From positions 2,781,001-2,845,000 of the forward strand of contig CM067531.1 of the NCBI GenBank assembly GCA_034509925.1: 64,000 nucleotides of DNA, in the 5' to 3' direction. This document shows, piece after piece, positions 60,633 to 64,000 of the stretch (position 1 is its first letter; every line of letters begins with the position of its first letter). This DNA is from Hirudinaria manillensis. Its lineage: Eukaryota > Annelida > Clitellata > Hirudinida > Hirudinidae. Position numbers and translations under genes: made by a program. Below the pieces are notes generated by a model. It did no database searches and was not told the DNA's origin. It saw only the letters and a program-made list of their open reading frames with translations.

Positions 60633-63600
60633 ATGGAATCCAGGGGTTACCAAAATCTGTATCCAGACCTTTCTCCGACAAAAGGCAGTGTTTCTCCTTT
60701 CTCCGAAAATAAAGATTTAAATGATGAAGAAGCGGCCTTTAGTAGAGACATACAAAGAGCAAAAGTACTAAGCTTAATAACTGCTCAGCAAGAAGAAAAG
60801 CAACGACTAGATAAAGCAATGTCGAACGCCAGTAATGGTGCCCCGATTGTTCCAATTCTTAAGCCTCCCCCTCGACAACCTAGGCAATACTTCGACGGAT
60901 CTTCCGAGGTTTCTAAAGTTTTAGCACGACCGAAGCCTTTATTAAATCCGAACACCAGCGAAGTTTCTAACAACGCCTGGACCAACCAGGTCTTTCGTTA
61001 TTGCATTCACGTTGCCAAGATGTGCTTTAATTGCATTTATTTCATTTGTAGGCGAGCAATCTACTTACTGTCGATGTGTCCCAACGAAGTCATTCTGTTC
61101 CGCCATTTTTTAAAAACGATGTAGCAACTGACGTTTTGGCTGTTGATTCGAATAAAGAACTGATTCAGCTTTCGCCTGCTGTTAGCGACAGAAGTGCTGA
61201 TATAGACTTTGATGTCAGGCAACTTGATCCTTTATATTCAGGTTAGACTTCTATTTGTAGAGTTTTCAAATCAGGTATTTTTATTAAAATAAAAAGACTT
61301 TGATTCAATTAAAAAATAGATTCTCATTTTAAATTGACATTCTCTTAATGACTTTCATGCAGGAAGTAGTCGTGGCATATCAGCAAATATACCAAACTTC
61401 CATAATCTGACAATCCCCAAGAACTCAGAGCCTGCAAATGCAATAATGTTTGCCACGATACCAAGGACAAACTTTTTTGCCGGTAATGACGTCGGCAAAT
61501 CTCCCCAAACGAATCAGACTGGACCCAGGCCGTACCTTGATCACCAAGGACAAATACCTCCACCTCTCCCAGTAAAGGCCCCAAGAGGGCAAGAGTGGAA
61601 TATCTCTAATCCCTGGAGACCCCCTTTGGAGGCCCGGAGGGTATCCCATAACGTAGACCAGCCGTTCCCGGACAAGCCGATCATACCCCCCCGGATTTCT
61701 TACCCGTCCGTGCCCCCGCCACCTCCTCCGAGGATGTCTGTCAACTCAAAAACTCAAGGCTTTTGCCTGACCCCGACAGGATTTGAGTATCCAGTTTTGC
61801 CGTCACCTGTTGCTTCACATAATCTTCTCTCTCTTGCTAACAACAATTTACCATCTCTTTATGGGTAAGTGCTTCTACCTTATCTCATAATAATTGATTA
61901 CGACTTTGAAGACGATATTTAATGAGCTGAGTTTTAGCCACGATGACAAAATGTGATTTGACAATCATTATGTCTGTAATTGGATTTCTGAAATGGCCAA
62001 GTCACGACAAGTCTCTTGTTGTTCTACAGGCCAAACGACCCATTAATGTTACAAGTAGAGAAGCGATATTCCGACCCTCTGTTTTGCTCGTCGGAAAGCG
62101 ACAATCGAGAAGGATCTTCCGAACCCGAGGAAGCGGGCAGGGACTTGGAAGGCAACGAGGACTTGATTCATTTTCCGGACAATGTCGATTCCACCCACAT
62201 ATCCAACCCCACGTACATGAGTTTAGCCGATTTTGATCCTCTTTTCGAGATGAAATCCAAGGCTTCGCAGAGCGACCGAAAGACGGAGGACGGAACTAAG
62301 AGGACCGCAAAGCCTCCTGCCATTTGTCCGAGAAGGAAGGTCACTTCTCTTCCCTCGACCTCTTCCGAAGATAATGCTCTGCCCTGCACTGCTTCAGGTT
62401 CGGGTTCGCAGCAGAGAATATCGATTATTCCGGCGAGCTGGAGCTTTTCTCCGGACACGAGTTTCGACGGACCCGACGTCTGCACCTTCCGCTCCGAGAC
62501 GTCGGACGTGGTCGACAAGTGCTTCGACTTTGTCTGGGAGGATCCGGACGATCCGTTTTCGCTCTGCCATCTCGTGAGAAAGTCGCAGAAATATCAGGCG
62601 CAGCAATTGCAGCAGCAGCAACACTGGCAGAAGAGCGACCAGCAGAAACAGATTCCGTCCTCTGAGAGTTCGACGAGAGAAGCTCGGAAGGTCGTCATGA
62701 GGAATCATTCTGAATGCGTGAGCACTGTTTTCCTTGACTCTCTCTATTTAGATTATTTATCACTTATTAATTTATTTCTTGGAAATATTTTTCTTAGAAA
62801 TATGCAGACGAACTGCTCGAAGAAACTCCCGAAACTGCAGACGAAGAGATCAGGGCATTCCTACAAATGGTGGCAAGGTATCGTTTACTGAGCTCTAAAC
62901 ATTTATTAGTTCTCACTGACGCCTCATCGAATCTCAATCAATCACCTCCCCACAATTTCCTTTTCATCCGATTTATTCAATTGATCCGCTTGGTTCTTTG
63001 CCAACAAACTTGTTTCTCAAAGCTCCATCTTTTGGTTATTTTCAAAGGATAAAACTCCTCCATCCCATCGACGACACCCTCTCCAACAGCGGAATCGTCA
63101 TCAGTCCTCAGACTGTCCACAAGCAGTACATCAACCTCACAGTAAAGATCATCATCACGGGCCAGTTTATCCCCGATGAACTCGTATTTGTTTGCGATGG
63201 TATGCAATGGCGGGCTTGGCTGGGATTTATTGATATTTGGATTTATTTGGGATATTTGGATTTATTTGGGATATTTGGATTTATTGGATATTTGGATTTA
63301 TCGATCAGATTTACGAATTAATTGCAGTCAATTCTACCGTGGAGCACGTGATAATACAGGTGCTCATGCTCCTCATCGACGATAAGAGCGTGTCTCCCGA
63401 TTCCTACATGTTGAAGGTCTTCGGATATTCGGAATATCTCATCAAGTACGTTTACGTCTAATTTTTCATAAAATTATGTTAATTAATTTATTTAATTCGT
63501 TTAACGTGGAGGATTTTCATTTCCGTTTCCTTTTTGTTTCCTTTCAGTAAGTCTCTCCTGTCCGACTACGAGTACGTCCAAAAGTGCCTGAAGCTCGGCA

Positions 63601-64000
63601 AGGACATCAGGCTCATCATCGAAGAGGCGGAGTTCGTGCAGCGACCGTTTCTGAGAACGGTTAGTTTTTGAGATGAATGTTCAAGTGCAAGTGTTAAGAT
63701 TATAATAAGCAGGACGGACGGACGTTCTGAGAGGATAAGTGGATGAAATTATGATGATAATTATCTTCAGTTTCTTGGAGAGTTCTCTATTTCTTCCTTT
63801 GAGTTACTTTCACTCCGGTGTTGTTATTGTTGTTGTTGTTGTTATCATTGTTCAATCAAATTGGATGTCCTTCATTTGCATTTTATTGCTTTGATGTGAT
63901 GTTTGTTTGATCGTATTTGCTTGCATTATTCTTTCACTTTTATTCTCTTGCTTAGGTTGAAGATGTCAATCATCCCGTATACGTTCCCAAAATGTTATCG
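60633..64000 (+). CDS. Class II phosphatidylinositol 3-kinase (PI3K-C2), N-terminal part
   Basis: Class II PI3-kinases make PI(3,4)P2 and PI3P on clathrin-coated and endosomal membranes. Nine exons are seen: 60633-60989, 61052-61241, 61363-61864, 62030-62717, 62798-62877, 63048-63199, 63328-63445, 63548-63659 and 63956 to the edge. They give 748 codons with consistent phases. The first ~430 residues are disordered and Pro/Ser-rich (IPPPLPVKAPRG, PSVPPPPPP) with acidic DLDPLF-like motifs (ADFDPLFEM, WEDPDDPFSL) of the kind that bind clathrin or adaptors. A helical segment, EETPETADEEIRAFLQMVA, precedes the Ras-binding domain (VLMLLIDDK, YMLKVFGYSEYLI, SDYEYVQKCLKLGKDIRLII). The long clathrin-binding-type N terminus in front of the Ras-binding domain points to class II rather than class I. 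The C2, helical, kinase, PX and second C2 domains lie beyond the window. Confidence 0.93.

Overview
This window is nuclear DNA from an animal. It carries spliced genes with GT-AG introns for metazoan proteins, a class II PI3-kinase and a SOCS6/7-type SH2 protein among them. Non-LTR retrotransposons are present, and a large share of the sequence is simple repeat: AAT, GAT/CAT, TTCA, GGAT and AT. Degenerate CCCTAA stretches suggest a TTAGGG-type telomere. The host looks like a non-vertebrate metazoan. I cannot name the phylum from the sequence alone.

Layout. (1) 1-1,002: a two-exon gene for a small single-pass membrane protein. (2) 1,003-7,385: no gene recognised; it holds a three-copy RFX-type X-box array, a 33-bp periodic repeat and a 40-bp inverted repeat. 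(3) 7,386-17,313: an accessory block. A 5'-truncated LINE on the minus strand is split by a second LINE on the plus strand, which has a 7-bp target-site duplication. The block also has two near-identical 1.9-kb direct repeats, each encoding an intact, unrecognised 400-aa helical protein, and between them a truncated retrotransposon with a restriction-like endonuclease domain. (4) 18,548-20,188: the SET / I2PP2A / TAF-I histone chaperone gene (minus). (5) 20,189-33,113: gene-poor and microsatellite-rich, including a TTCA array over 1.6 kb long. (6) 33,114-44,946: a SOCS6/7-like gene (plus) with a very long N-terminal region, a split SH2 domain and no SOCS box that I can find. (7) 46,963-50,130: a GT10 alpha-1,3-fucosyltransferase (minus). 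(8) 55,084-58,958: SAM50, the mitochondrial outer-membrane beta-barrel insertase, 13 exons (plus). (9) 59,559-60,239: an intronless TPR protein with two membrane segments (minus). (10) 60,633 to the window end: the N-terminal half of a class II PI3-kinase (plus), cut by the window edge in the Ras-binding region.

The host genes are unrelated housekeeping and signalling genes with no visible shared pathway. SAM50 and the TPR gene are convergent. The TPR and PI3-kinase genes are head to head across about 390 bp and probably share a promoter region. Exon models were built by eye from splice-site sequence, reading-frame phase and conserved protein sequence. SAM50, SET and the fucosyltransferase close cleanly from start to stop. 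The SOCS gene closes in phase but may lack a last exon.
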